46,548 bases of DNA from NCBI GenBank assembly GCA_002306375.1, contig DBRU01000049.1, forward strand, positions 1-46,548, written 5' to 3'. Every line of letters starts with the position of its first letter. Positions within the stretch are counted from its first letter, which is position 1. Below the pieces are notes generated by a model. That model searched no databases. It saw only the letters and a list, made by a program, of their open reading frames with translations, and was not told where the DNA came from. The position numbers were made by a program, and so were the translations under genes. Positions 16,696-25,443 of the stretch are shown here, one piece after another. This DNA is from Faecalibacterium sp. UBA1360 (GTDB lineage Bacteria; Bacillota; Clostridia; Oscillospirales; Ruminococcaceae).

Positions 16696-17646
16696 TTACC
16701 ACAGCGCGCTGCCGGTCAAAGAGCGGGACGCACGGTTGGCCACGGTCAGAAGAACCAGGTTGATGATGCCCTGGAACAGGCCGACGGCGGTGGCGTAGCT
16801 GTAGTTACCGGACTGAAGACCCATGCGGTACACGTACGTGGCGATGATGTCGGCGGTCTCGTAGGTGGTGGGGTTGTAGAGCAGGAAGACCTTTTCGAAG
16901 GCGGCGGAACCGCACAGGCTACCGACGTTGAGTACCAGAAGGGTGGACACAGTGGGCAGGATCGCCGGGATGGTCACGTGCAGGCACTGCTGGAACTTGC
17001 TGGCGCCGTCCAAAGCGGCGGCCTCGTACAGTTCCGGGTTGATGCCGGACATAGCGGCCAGGTACAGGATGGTGCCCCAGCCGATGCCCTGCCAAACGCC
17101 ACTGGTGACGAAGATGGTGGTGAACCATTCAGGCAGGGAGATGAAGGTGATGGCCTCGCCGCCCATGGACTTGATGAAGTTGTTGATGGGGCCGCTGGTG
17201 GACAAAACTTCGCGCACCATGCCGGCCACGATGACCATGGAGATGAAGTGGGGCAGATAGGAGATGGTCTGCACGATCTTCTTGAAGGCCACGTTCTTCA
17301 CTTCGTTGAGGAGCAGGGCGAAGATCAGGGTCAGCGGGAAGCTGATGAGCAGGTACTTGAAGTTCAGCAAAAGGGTGTTGCGGAACGCACGCCAGAAGTT
17401 CTGGTCCATGACGAACTGGTTGAAGTACTTCAGCCCGCTCCACTCGTCGCCAAAGATGCTGCTGCCGGCGTGGTAGCGGCGGAAGGCGATGATGTTGCCC
17501 GCCATGGGCACATACCGGAAGATGATGTAGTACACCACCGGGATGAGCATCATGGCATAGAACTGCCAGTATTTCTGGATGTGCTTAGAGACGTTCTGCT
17601 TGGGGGGTTGGGCCGCCGCGGCGGCCGCGTTTGCTTTTTTAGACAT
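16696..17646 (-). CDS. ABC sugar permease, LplB type, system 1
   Basis: The 316-residue permease starts MSKKANAAAAAAQPPK, then has about six membrane segments (first near residues 25-50) and the EAA motif YEAAALDGASKFQQCLHVTIP in the second half. SYLPHFISMVIVAGM and SGPINNFI are typical of LplB-like proteins. AGGAAGGAGAG precedes the ATG at 17646; a longer reading to 17718 has no ribosome site. It pairs with the permease downstream. A 152-base gap separates it from the GH3 gene, without a clear promoter, so it is probably read through from the long operon. Confidence 0.93.
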   Translation of the reverse strand: MSKKANAAAAAAQPPKQNVSKHIQKYWQFYAMMLIPVVYYIIFRYVPMAGNIIAFRRYHAGSSIFGDEWSGLKYFNQFVMDQNFWRAFRNTLLLNFKYLLISFPLTLIFALLLNEVKNVAFKKIVQTISYLPHFISMVIVAGMVREVLSTSGPINNFIKSMGGEAITFISLPEWFTTIFVTSGVWQGIGWGTILYLAAMSGINPELYEAAALDGASKFQQCLHVTIPAILPTVSTLLVLNVGSLCGSAAFEKVFLLYNPTTYETADIIATYVYRMGLQSGNYSYATAVGLFQGIINLVLLTVANRASRSLTGSALW

Positions 17647-17798
17647 GGCTCTCTCCTTCCTGTTGTGGTATCTCAAGGCCGGCCGGCTGCCGTGGGAACG
17701 GCTTTTCGCCCTCGCCACCCCACGGCGTCACCGGCAGCCTGACATACAACTCTGACGGATTCGCATCCGACGGATGGACAATCCGGCGGAAAACGCGG

Positions 17799-19952
17799 TC
17801 AGTCGTCGATCACCACCTTTTCGGTCTGGTGCAGCGCAAGGCGAAGCGGCGCCTGACCGGTCAGCTGGATGCTGCGGGAATCGGGCTGGCTGCCACCCAC
17901 CCAAAGGGTGTAGTCGCCCGGAAGGACTTGGGAAACGCCCTCTTCATCGCAAAGGGCCAGCGCGCACAGCGGCAGGTGCAGCGTCACACGCTTTTCCTCG
18001 CCGGGGGCCAGATCCACCTTGCCCAGGGCCTTGAGCTGGGCGTTGGGGGTACCGGGGCGCTCGGCCTTGACGTAGACCTGCACGGTCTCGCGGCCGGCGC
18101 GGTCACCGTCATTGACGACGCTCACGCTCACGTCCACGCCGTCAGCCCCGGCCTGCTGGGCGCTGACCTGGGCATCCTTGAAGGTGAAGTGGGTATAGGA
18201 CAGGCCATAACCGAAGGGGTACAGGGCTTCGGTCTCCATGTAACGGTAAGTACGGCCCTTCATCGCATAATCGGTAAATTCAGGCAGGTCGTCGTCCGAA
18301 CGATAGAAGGTGACGGGCAGCTTGCCCTGGGGGTTCACCTCGCCGAACAGGGCGCGGGCCACGGCACGGCCGCCCTGTGCGCCGGGATACCAGGCCTGCA
18401 TAACGGCGGCGGCGCCTTCATCCGCGGTGCCCAGCGCCAGCGCGCTGCCGCTGAGAACGACCACCACAACGGGCTTGCCGCTTTCGATGCAGGCTTTGAG
18501 TACGGACTCCTGGTGGCCGGGCAGTTTGAGGGTGGGCTTGTCACCGCTGGCAAACTGGTTGCCCTGGTCGCCTTCCTCGCCTTCCAGGCCGGCGTCCAGG
18601 CCCAGGCAGCAGATGACCACGTCGCTTTCGGCGCAAACGCCACGCACTTCGCTGAGCAGCTCATTGGAGACGGCCAGGCCGTGGATGTTGTCGGCATACA
18701 GATGGCAACCCGCGGAATAACGGACCTGCACATCGTCGCCCAGGTATTCCTGGATGCCGTCCAGCACGGTGAAGTAGCGGGAGGCGGTGCCCTCGTAGTT
18801 GCCCACCAGCGCCTTGCGGTTGTCGGCGTTGGGGCCAACCACGGCAACACGGCGCAGCTTGCTCTTGTCCAGGGGCAGGGTGTTGTTTTCGTTCTTCAGC
18901 AGGACCAGGATCTTTTCGGCCACTTCCCGGTTCAGTTCCCGCATCTCACGGCTGTCCACCACGTCGTAGCCGATCTTGTTGTAGGGGACCTTGTCCTCGG
19001 GATCGAACATGCCCAGGCGCATACGGGTGGTGAACAGGCGGACCAGGCTTTCGTCCAGGGTCTCTTCCTTCACCTTGCCCTCGGCCACGGCCTGTTCCAG
19101 ATAGGCGTACAGGTTGCCGCAGTTCAGGTCGCAGCCATTGTTGACGGCCAGCGCCACCGAGTCCACGGGGCCCTCGGTGACCATGTGGCCTTCATGGAAG
19201 TCCTTGATGGCCCAGCAGTCGGAGGTGACGTGGCCCTGGAAGTTCCACTTGCCCCGCAGGATATCCACCAGCAGGGTCTTGCTGCCGCAGCAGGGCTCGC
19301 CGTTGGTGCGGTTGTAGGCGCCCATGACCGCCTCGACGCCGGCTTCCTTGACCAGCGCGCGGAAAGCGGGCAGGTACGTCTCCCACAGGTCCTGCTTGGA
19401 GACCACCGCGTTGAAGAAGTGGCGCTGATCCTCGGGGCCGGAATGTACCGCGAAGTGCTTGGCGCAAGCGGCGGCGCGCAGGTAATCCGGGTCGTCGCCC
19501 TGCATGCCTTCCACAAAGCGCACGCCCAGACGGGAAGTCAGGTAGGGGTCCTCGCCGTACGTCTCGTGGCCGCGGCCCCAGCGGGGATCGCGGAAAATGT
19601 TGATGTTGGGGGCCCAGATGGTCAGGCCTTTGAAAATATCACGGTCCTCGTAGCTGCGGCACATGTTGTACTTGCCGCGGGCTTCCACGCCGACCGCTTC
19701 GCCCACCTTGCCCAGCAGCTCCTCGTCAAAGGACGCCGCCATGCCGATGGCCTGCGGGAACACCGTCGCGGTACCCGCGCGGCCCACACCGTGGATGCCT
19801 TCGTTCCACCAGTTGTAGGCGGGGATGCCCAGGCGCGGGATGGCGGGCGCCCAGCTCAGCATCTGGCCGACCTTTTCCTTCAGCGTCATCTGGGCAACCA
19901 GTTCACGGGCCCGCTGCCGGTACTGCTCGATCTTGTTGTTGTTCGTCTGCAT
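17799..19952 (-). CDS. GH3 beta-xylosidase/beta-glucosidase
   Basis: The 717-residue enzyme has the GH3 barrel and alpha/beta sandwich plus a C-terminal fibronectin III-like domain (about residues 590-700, after FGYGLSYTHFTF). The nucleophile is Asp at about residue 245 in HVTSDCWAIKDF; SDCWAI is common in GH3 enzymes acting on xylo-oligosaccharides. AKHFAVHSGPE and GRGHETYGEDPYL are further signatures. The ATG at 19952 is chosen because GGAGG lies seven bases before it. No signal peptide is present, so it should release terminal xylose (or glucose/arabinose) in the cytoplasm. The gene follows the SGNH esterase and precedes the importer. Confidence 0.93.
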   Translation of the reverse strand: MQTNNNKIEQYRQRARELVAQMTLKEKVGQMLSWAPAIPRLGIPAYNWWNEGIHGVGRAGTATVFPQAIGMAASFDEELLGKVGEAVGVEARGKYNMCRSYEDRDIFKGLTIWAPNINIFRDPRWGRGHETYGEDPYLTSRLGVRFVEGMQGDDPDYLRAAACAKHFAVHSGPEDQRHFFNAVVSKQDLWETYLPAFRALVKEAGVEAVMGAYNRTNGEPCCGSKTLLVDILRGKWNFQGHVTSDCWAIKDFHEGHMVTEGPVDSVALAVNNGCDLNCGNLYAYLEQAVAEGKVKEETLDESLVRLFTTRMRLGMFDPEDKVPYNKIGYDVVDSREMRELNREVAEKILVLLKNENNTLPLDKSKLRRVAVVGPNADNRKALVGNYEGTASRYFTVLDGIQEYLGDDVQVRYSAGCHLYADNIHGLAVSNELLSEVRGVCAESDVVICCLGLDAGLEGEEGDQGNQFASGDKPTLKLPGHQESVLKACIESGKPVVVVVLSGSALALGTADEGAAAVMQAWYPGAQGGRAVARALFGEVNPQGKLPVTFYRSDDDLPEFTDYAMKGRTYRYMETEALYPFGYGLSYTHFTFKDAQVSAQQAGADGVDVSVSVVNDGDRAGRETVQVYVKAERPGTPNAQLKALGKVDLAPGEEKRVTLHLPLCALALCDEEGVSQVLPGDYTLWVGGSQPDSRSIQLTGQAPLRLALHQTEKVVIDD

Positions 19953-19991
19953 AAGCCGTTCCTCCTTCATTTAGGGCGCGCCTTTCCGCGC

Positions 19992-21755
19992 TCAGCGCAC
20001 GACCCCGAAGCCCAGGATGGTAAAGGTTTTGTCCTTTTCGTTCGGGTCCATGCGGATCTCCACGCGGTGCAAAGCCGCCGATTGGTCCTTGAAAAGAATG
20101 GTCGCGTGGCAGTGGGTCCAACCAGCCTGCCTGGGATCGTAGCGCCCCACCGTCCGCCCGTCCACCGTGACTTCGGCGGCGCCGAACTCCGGCAGGCCCG
20201 AATCCTTGAACAGCAGCTGCAAGGCGCTGCAAGTCAGTTCCATCACAAAAGGCTCGTCGCCCGCCGCCTTTTTCCAGTTGTACGGGAACTGGGGGGTGTT
20301 GCGCTCTTCGTCGTCCAGCGGCACCGATTGCAGGTCGTCGTCGGTGGCGCTGAAGCTGCCGGGATCCACCCGCACGTCGGCGGGCAGGTTGCTGCGGTCA
20401 AATTCACGCAGGGGCGCAAAATCAAAACCGTAATAGGCGGGCGCCGGTTTGGTGGGTTCCATGGGCTGCTGTTCATCCAGCCGCTCCAGCAGATACATCA
20501 GGCAGTCCCGCATGATGCGGTGGCCGTTGTTGGAGGGATGGAACACATCGTAGAAATACTGCCGGCGGGTGATCACCGAGCGCTCCCCCACCCCGCTGCG
20601 GAACTGGGGGCTGACGGCTTCCAGCAGATCCACCATGGGCAGTTCGTGGCGCCAACCGATGGGCGCCAGCCGCTCTTTCAGGTTCCAGTCATTGGCAAAG
20701 ACCGAAAACAGCAGGATCACGGCGGGCTCGCCGGGCTCGTTCCAGATGCGGTGGACCAGGCTTTCGTAGCAAAGGCCGTTGGTCTCGTCGGCCAGGTCGT
20801 TCACCGCGAACTCCACCACCACCAGGTCGGGGCGCACCGTGCCGTCCCGGGTGATGTCCCGGTCATAGCGGTGCAGCGCCAGCTGGGAGGGCGTGCCCCC
20901 CACGCCCGCCTTGATGTAGCGGACCTTTTGGGGGTCGGCGGCGTATTTGTCACGGATGGCCTCAAAGGTGCGGCGGGCGTAGCACTGCTGCTGCCCGGGC
21001 ACCGCGCCGGCGCCCTGGGTGATGGAACCGCCCAGGAAGGCCAGGGTCACCGGTTTGCCCGCCCGCAGGTCGGCCAGGACCCGCTTGACACGGGCGTTGT
21101 TGCCGGTACTCAGGCAGGACCGGGCGATCATGGCCCGGTATTCCGGCGTATCGAAGGCGACGGGGGGGTCGGGGTCCACCTCAGGGACCTCGTAGCCGTC
21201 GTTGAGGTAAAGTTTCACCGTCACCGTGGCGATATCGGTGGGTTTGACCAGTTCAAACAGGAACTCCCCGGGGATGGTGTCGGTATCGGCCCATTCCAGC
21301 GCCGATACATCCAGCATGTTCTCCACGCCGTTGGTCACAATGTCCAGGCCGTGGCGGCTGCCGGCGCTGCCCCGCTCCCCTAAGAACCCCAGGGAGAACC
21401 GGACCACTTTGTCCGGCAGGTCGCCGGTGATGCTCACGCCGATGCTGTGTACCAGCCGGCGGAACCCTTTGGCGCTGCGCAGCATGTCCAGGATAGACTC
21501 GTCGTCGATGCCGCCCACCATTTTGGCGAAGGTGACAAGGCGGTCATCGTTGAGGAAGATCGGGTGGCGGCCCACGCCGTCGTTGTTGGGGACACCGCCC
21601 ACCGGCTTGTCCAGCAAAACATAAAATCCGGCCCGCTTTTCCTGCGGGTCCCGCGGTGCGATCCGTTCGTCCACCGCCGTCACACCCTTTCGTGCCCGGT
21701 CATTTTTGGCGGGGCGTTTTGTTGTATTTTCATCATAGTTCGTTTTTTGATTCAT
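19992..21755 (-). CDS. SGNH/GDSL hydrolase with uncharacterised N-terminal domain, probable carbohydrate acetylesterase
   Basis: The 587-residue protein has an SGNH hydrolase core in its middle. Block I is AFLGGSITQG with the serine near residue 245, the Asn block is VVVEFAVNDLADE, and the catalytic Asp-His pair is in DVFHPSNNGHR near residue 405. About 225 residues before it form a separate domain I do not recognise, and about 160 residues after it look beta-rich. It probably removes acetyl groups from xylo-oligosaccharides inside the cell, as expected for the first gene of a xylan operon. The ATG at 21755 is very close to its GAGGAG, so a downstream start (for example a GTG about 24 codons in, after AAAGGG) is possible. 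The polar, lysine-rich N-terminus is not a signal peptide. Confidence 0.85.
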   Translation of the reverse strand: MNQKTNYDENTTKRPAKNDRARKGVTAVDERIAPRDPQEKRAGFYVLLDKPVGGVPNNDGVGRHPIFLNDDRLVTFAKMVGGIDDESILDMLRSAKGFRRLVHSIGVSITGDLPDKVVRFSLGFLGERGSAGSRHGLDIVTNGVENMLDVSALEWADTDTIPGEFLFELVKPTDIATVTVKLYLNDGYEVPEVDPDPPVAFDTPEYRAMIARSCLSTGNNARVKRVLADLRAGKPVTLAFLGGSITQGAGAVPGQQQCYARRTFEAIRDKYAADPQKVRYIKAGVGGTPSQLALHRYDRDITRDGTVRPDLVVVEFAVNDLADETNGLCYESLVHRIWNEPGEPAVILLFSVFANDWNLKERLAPIGWRHELPMVDLLEAVSPQFRSGVGERSVITRRQYFYDVFHPSNNGHRIMRDCLMYLLERLDEQQPMEPTKPAPAYYGFDFAPLREFDRSNLPADVRVDPGSFSATDDDLQSVPLDDEERNTPQFPYNWKKAAGDEPFVMELTCSALQLLFKDSGLPEFGAAEVTVDGRTVGRYDPRQAGWTHCHATILFKDQSAALHRVEIRMDPNEKDKTFTILGFGVVR

Positions 21756-21875
21756 CGCTCCTCATTTCTTGCTATTTGTGTTCTCGAATTTTGCTGTTTT
21801 CTTTCCGCGTGTGGGAATCTTTTTGGTTATTTTCAACAAAGCAATTTCTTTTCATCTTCTCTTGCGTCCAAATCC

Positions 21876-21923
21876 TCCAATTTTGCAAATCCCGCTTTGG
21901 CATAATTTGTTTCCAATTTTGCA
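21876..21923. repeat. Two copies of a 12-base direct repeat
   Basis: TCCAATTTTGCA occurs exactly at 21876-21887 and at 21912-21923, 36 bases apart. Direct repeats of this kind suit an AraC-type activator; the AraC gene at 6362 is a candidate, by inference only. Confidence 0.5.
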
Positions 21924-22148
21924 CTATTGTTTCTGAATCATTTCGTTTTTGCTCTTGTTTGCCGATATTCACACATTTTTCAGGCGCAAAATGTTGCGTA
22001 ATTGTTAACCCGCCTTCCTGTTCATAAAAATGCAAAAACGCACTAATTCGTTACGGAAATTTATCATTTATTGCTATTTTCTGCCCCGCAACCTCCTCGC
22101 CAGGCGGCAAAACGGCGGCAAAACGCCTGTTTTCGGGGACGGACGCGC

Positions 22149-22188
22149 TTGTTTTTGTCAAAAAAAACTGTTATAGTGTGTCGCGACA
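22149..22188 (+). promoter_or_regulatory. Probable promoter and palindrome of the GH8 operon
   Basis: TTGTTT (22149-22154), 17 bases, TATAGT (22172-22177). It is followed directly by the perfect palindrome TGTCGCGACA (22179-22188), at the likely transcription start, a position suited to a repressor. Confidence 0.5.
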
Positions 22189-22268
22189 TGACGAAGGAGT
22201 GCTTTACCGGCATCTCAAATATTTTGATGGCGGCGCGGGGCACTCCACTGAAAAGGGAGGCTGCAACC

Positions 22269-23426
22269 ATGCAGAGTGCTGTTCGTACCGGCGTATACCC
22301 CGACCGTTTCGGGGCGCTGGGATATACCCGGCAAGAGGTGGACCACAAATTGGAAGATGCCTTTGCCCAGATGTTCTACGGGCCGGAGGATGTGCGCATC
22401 TACCACCCCGTTGACCCCGACATGGGCCGCATCGAGGACACCGGCAACCACGACGTGCGCACCGAGGGCATGTCCTACGGGATGATGTTCTGCGTACAAT
22501 TGGGCCGCAAAGAGGAATTCGACCGGCTGTGGCGGTGGACTGTGGCCAACATGTATATGGCAGAAGGGGAAAACGCCGGGTACTTTGCCTGGTCCTGCCA
22601 ACCGGACGGCGCCAAGAACGCCTACGGCCCCGCCCCCGACGGGGAAGAATTTTTTGCCATGGCGCTGTTTTTTGCCGCCCACCGCTGGGGTTGCGGCGAA
22701 GGCGTTCTGGACTATGCCGGTTGGGCGCGGCGCATCCTGCATGCCTGCGTACACAAAGGCGAAGCGCCCGGCAGCGGGCAACCCATGTGGGACCCGGACA
22801 ACCACCTGATCAAATTCGTGCCCAACTGTGATTTTACCGACCCGTCTTACCACCTGCCCCATTTTTATGACCTGTTCGCCCTCTGGGCAGACGAGGCCGA
22901 CCGCCCCTTCTGGCGCGAAGCCGCCGCCGCCAGCCGGGCCTACCTGCGGGCCGCCTGCCACCCGGTCACCGGCCTTTGCGCCGAGTATGCCGAATACGAC
23001 GGCCGCCCCCATCGGGGCAACCATCCCGATCGCCATGACTGGTTTTACAGCGACGCCTACCGCACCCTGGCCAACCTGGCCCTGGATGCCTGCTGGTTCG
23101 GGGACGAGGACGGCTGGGCCCGGGACACCGCCGGGCGTATCCAGCGCTTTTTTGAGAAGGAAGAAGGCGGCCACACCAACGGGATCTACCTGATCGACGG
23201 CACCCGGGTGGAGGGCAGCGCCTTGCACCCTGTGGGGCTGCTGGCCACCCTGGCCCAGGGGTCCCTGGCCGCCGACGACGCCCTGTCCGACGAATGGGTG
23301 CGCCGCTTCTGGGCCACGCCCCTGCGCACCGGGCCGCGGCGTTACTATGACAACTGCCTGTACCTGTTCGCCCTGCTGGCTTTGAGCGGGCGGTACCGCG
23401 TCTGGGCGCCTGGCGGGGAGGCATGA
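22269..23426 (+). CDS. rex: GH8 reducing-end xylose-releasing exo-oligoxylanase
   Basis: Rex enzymes (GH8) remove single xylose units from the reducing end of xylo-oligosaccharides with inversion. The 385-residue product has the general acid in RTEGMSYGMMF, the substrate-site stretch WDPDNHLIKF, and the catalytic-base region YSDAYRT, all in the order of the well-studied Rex enzymes. The ATG at 22269 follows AGGGAGG; the frame is open further upstream but has no ribosome site there. There is no signal peptide, as usual for Rex. It is the first gene of the plus-strand operon, and its stop overlaps the possible ATG at 23423 of the next gene (ATGA), which points to coupled translation. Confidence 0.93.
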   Translation: MQSAVRTGVYPDRFGALGYTRQEVDHKLEDAFAQMFYGPEDVRIYHPVDPDMGRIEDTGNHDVRTEGMSYGMMFCVQLGRKEEFDRLWRWTVANMYMAEGENAGYFAWSCQPDGAKNAYGPAPDGEEFFAMALFFAAHRWGCGEGVLDYAGWARRILHACVHKGEAPGSGQPMWDPDNHLIKFVPNCDFTDPSYHLPHFYDLFALWADEADRPFWREAAAASRAYLRAACHPVTGLCAEYAEYDGRPHRGNHPDRHDWFYSDAYRTLANLALDACWFGDEDGWARDTAGRIQRFFEKEEGGHTNGIYLIDGTRVEGSALHPVGLLATLAQGSLAADDALSDEWVRRFWATPLRTGPRRYYDNCLYLFALLALSGRYRVWAPGGEA

Positions 23427-23428
23427 CC

Positions 23429-25405
23429 ATGACACAACTGCGTATGCGCGCCCGGGGTATTGGTTCCGATGCCTACTTGCCCCTGGCCGACGCCGGGTTG
23501 CGGGCGGACATCGTGCCCCTGGGCGGCGCCGGCACCCTGGAGGACCCGGCCCTGTACCGGGTGGACCTGGAGAACCCGGCCGGCGCCCCCTGGCGCGGGG
23601 TGGTCCTGCTGGAACTGGCCTTCCCCAAACAGGCGCCCCGCTTCTTTTTGCCCGGGTTCCTGTATGGGCGCAACCGGGGCGAGGCCCCCTTGCGGGTGGA
23701 CAACCAGTTCCCCCGCCTGCGCCCCGGCCCCGCCCAACGCCCGGCCTCGCCGTGGTGGATGGTGCGGGGCGACCGCCTGACCCATCCGGCGGCCTTTGCC
23801 CTGGACGGCGGGCGGCTGTACGGGCTGAGCGCCGGGCCCCACCTGGTGGAACAGGAAGGCCGCAAACAGATGTGGGCCCCCGGCGTGGCCGGGCGGCTGT
23901 GCCAGTTCGCAGGGTTCGCCTGCTCCCTGGAAGAGGGCACCCTGGGCCACACCCTGGGCTATGAGAACGCCCCCTGGCTGTTCGTGCAATCCCACCAGGT
24001 ACTGGATCGCGCCCCCCTGGGGGACAACTGCCTTGCCCTGGCCCCGGGGGAACGATTTTCCTACCCGGTGGCGGTATATGACTTGCCCGCCACGGATCCC
24101 CGGGTGATCTACCAGGCCGTGGAGGCGGCCTATGCCCGCTGGCACGTGCCGCCCCGGGACGGCGCGCCGGCCCGCCGGGCGGTGGCGGATATCGCCGGGG
24201 CGGTGGCCAAAGACGACTGGCTGCCCGGGGAAAGCAGTTATTGCGGCATCGTGCGGGAAAACCCGGACGGCACGCTGGACCATAACCGGATCTTTTCCAT
24301 CAGCTGGACCAATGGGCTGTCGGTGGCGGTGCCCATGCTGATGGCGGCCCACCGCCTGGGGGACCCGGCCATGCGGGCCCAGGCGCTGGAAGCCATCGAA
24401 CACATCGCCCGCCACGCCCGCAACCCCCGCACCGGCTTGTTGTATGAGAGCTGGGGCCCCGAAGGCTGGACCAACCAGGGCTGGTGGTTTGACGGCATGC
24501 ACACCGGCGGGCACACGGGGTACCTGAACGGGCAAAGCCTGTATTACCTGCTGAAAGCCGCCGACTATGAACAACGCTTTGCCGGCACGGGCCACCCGGA
24601 CTGGACAGCCCTGGCCGGGTCCGTGCTGGAGCGTCTGGACGCCGCCAAAAACACCGACGGCGAATACCCCTTTATCTTGTCCGAGGAGACCGGCGCGGGC
24701 CTGGAGTACGACGCCCTGGGCAGCGCCTGGTGCCTGGCCGCCGCGGCGCTGTACGCCCTGCAAACCGACGACCGGTCCGGCCTGGCGGGCATGGCACGCA
24801 GCGAGGCCCATTATTATAAGGCTTTCGTGGCCCGGGCCGAGTGCTATGGCGGCCCGCTGGACACCGACAAGGCCATCGACGACGAGGGTATCCTGGCTTA
24901 CATCCGGGCGGCGCGGCTCCTTCACGAGCTTACCGGGGAGGACATTTACCTGGACCACCTGCGGGATGCCTTGGGGTACGAGTTCTCCTTCAAATTCTGC
25001 TACAACACCCCCATCCAGACCCCGCCCCTGGGCCGCCTGGGCTGGTCCTGCTGCGGGGGCAGCGTGACCTCGGTGGCCAACCCCCACATCCATCCCATGT
25101 CCAGCACCATCCTGGATGAAATGCTCTACCTGCTGGACCACCGCCCCGACCCCTACCTGGCCGCCCGCGTAAAGGACACCTTTGACTGGAGCCGCCAGAA
25201 CCACAACACCTTTGACCGGGAATTCGATTACGGCCGCAAGGGCTGGATGTCCGAGCGTTTCTGCCACAGCCAGGGGCTCCTGGTCCAGCGCTACGGCGAC
25301 GGAAGCCCGGCCAGCACCTGGTTCGCCCTGATGCCCTGGGCCTGCGCCAGCATCCTGGAAGGCCTGGCCGGGGATTGCTGGGACCGGTTTGACCCCACCC
25401 ATTGA
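23429..25405 (+). CDS. Unassigned 658-residue protein, probable six-hairpin-barrel hydrolase
   Basis: I do not recognise a described family. An N-terminal part of about 240 residues looks beta-rich (WRGVVLLELAFPKQ, RFFLPGFLYGRN). From about residue 250 the sequence looks helical with paired-helix repeats and conserved aromatic/acidic loops: ISWTNGLSVAVPMLMAAHRL, YESWGPEGWTNQGWWFDG, HTGYLNGQSLYYLLKA, SCCGGSVTSVANPHIHPM. This resembles the sandwich-plus-(alpha/alpha)6 barrel layout of several polysaccharide-active enzymes. Start choice: GGGGAGG is eight bases before the ATG at 23429; an ATG six bases earlier overlaps the GH8 stop. No signal peptide. Lying between GH8 and GH43 in one operon, it likely acts on xylo-oligosaccharides or their side groups; the activity is unknown. 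Confidence 0.7.
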   Translation: MTQLRMRARGIGSDAYLPLADAGLRADIVPLGGAGTLEDPALYRVDLENPAGAPWRGVVLLELAFPKQAPRFFLPGFLYGRNRGEAPLRVDNQFPRLRPGPAQRPASPWWMVRGDRLTHPAAFALDGGRLYGLSAGPHLVEQEGRKQMWAPGVAGRLCQFAGFACSLEEGTLGHTLGYENAPWLFVQSHQVLDRAPLGDNCLALAPGERFSYPVAVYDLPATDPRVIYQAVEAAYARWHVPPRDGAPARRAVADIAGAVAKDDWLPGESSYCGIVRENPDGTLDHNRIFSISWTNGLSVAVPMLMAAHRLGDPAMRAQALEAIEHIARHARNPRTGLLYESWGPEGWTNQGWWFDGMHTGGHTGYLNGQSLYYLLKAADYEQRFAGTGHPDWTALAGSVLERLDAAKNTDGEYPFILSEETGAGLEYDALGSAWCLAAAALYALQTDDRSGLAGMARSEAHYYKAFVARAECYGGPLDTDKAIDDEGILAYIRAARLLHELTGEDIYLDHLRDALGYEFSFKFCYNTPIQTPPLGRLGWSCCGGSVTSVANPHIHPMSSTILDEMLYLLDHRPDPYLAARVKDTFDWSRQNHNTFDREFDYGRKGWMSERFCHSQGLLVQRYGDGSPASTWFALMPWACASILEGLAGDCWDRFDPTH

Positions 25406-25443
25406 TCTGCACACGCCCGGCCGTCCCGGGCAGGAGGTTTTGT

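Larger units (their letters stand above)
21756..22268. promoter_or_regulatory. AT-rich divergent control region with repeated TTTTGC elements
   Basis: This 513-base gap separates the two divergent xylan operons and is markedly richer in A+T than its surroundings. AATTTTGC occurs at 21787, 21879 and 21915, TTTTGC again at 21947, and the inverse GCAAAA at 21986 and 22032. I see no convincing -10/-35 pair for the minus-strand operon. The short open frame 21772-22035 on the minus strand has unlikely composition and no clear support as a gene. Several regulators may bind here. Confidence 0.5.

Noticed and set aside
17647..17798. Promoter between the GH3 and permease genes
   Set aside because: Only weak stems and a short imperfect repeat are visible; no acceptable -35/-10 pair was found, so read-through is assumed.
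17829..21383. An 1184-codon open frame on the plus strand
   Set aside because: It is antisense to the GH3 and SGNH genes, has shadow-like composition and no family motifs.
21772..22035. An 87-codon minus-strand frame in the divergent control region
   Set aside because: It has no family likeness and no convincing ribosome site, and overlaps the TTTTGC repeats; treated as leader or control DNA.
22071..22268. N-terminal extension of the GH8 protein
   Set aside because: The frame is open but crosses the promoter; GH8 homology and the ribosome site support the start at 22269.
23429..25405. Assignment of the 658-residue protein to GH127-type beta-L-arabinofuranosidases because of its Cys-Cys motif
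   Set aside because: The Cys-Cys context (SCCGGSV) and the missing partner Glu/Cys pattern do not fit that family well enough by eye.
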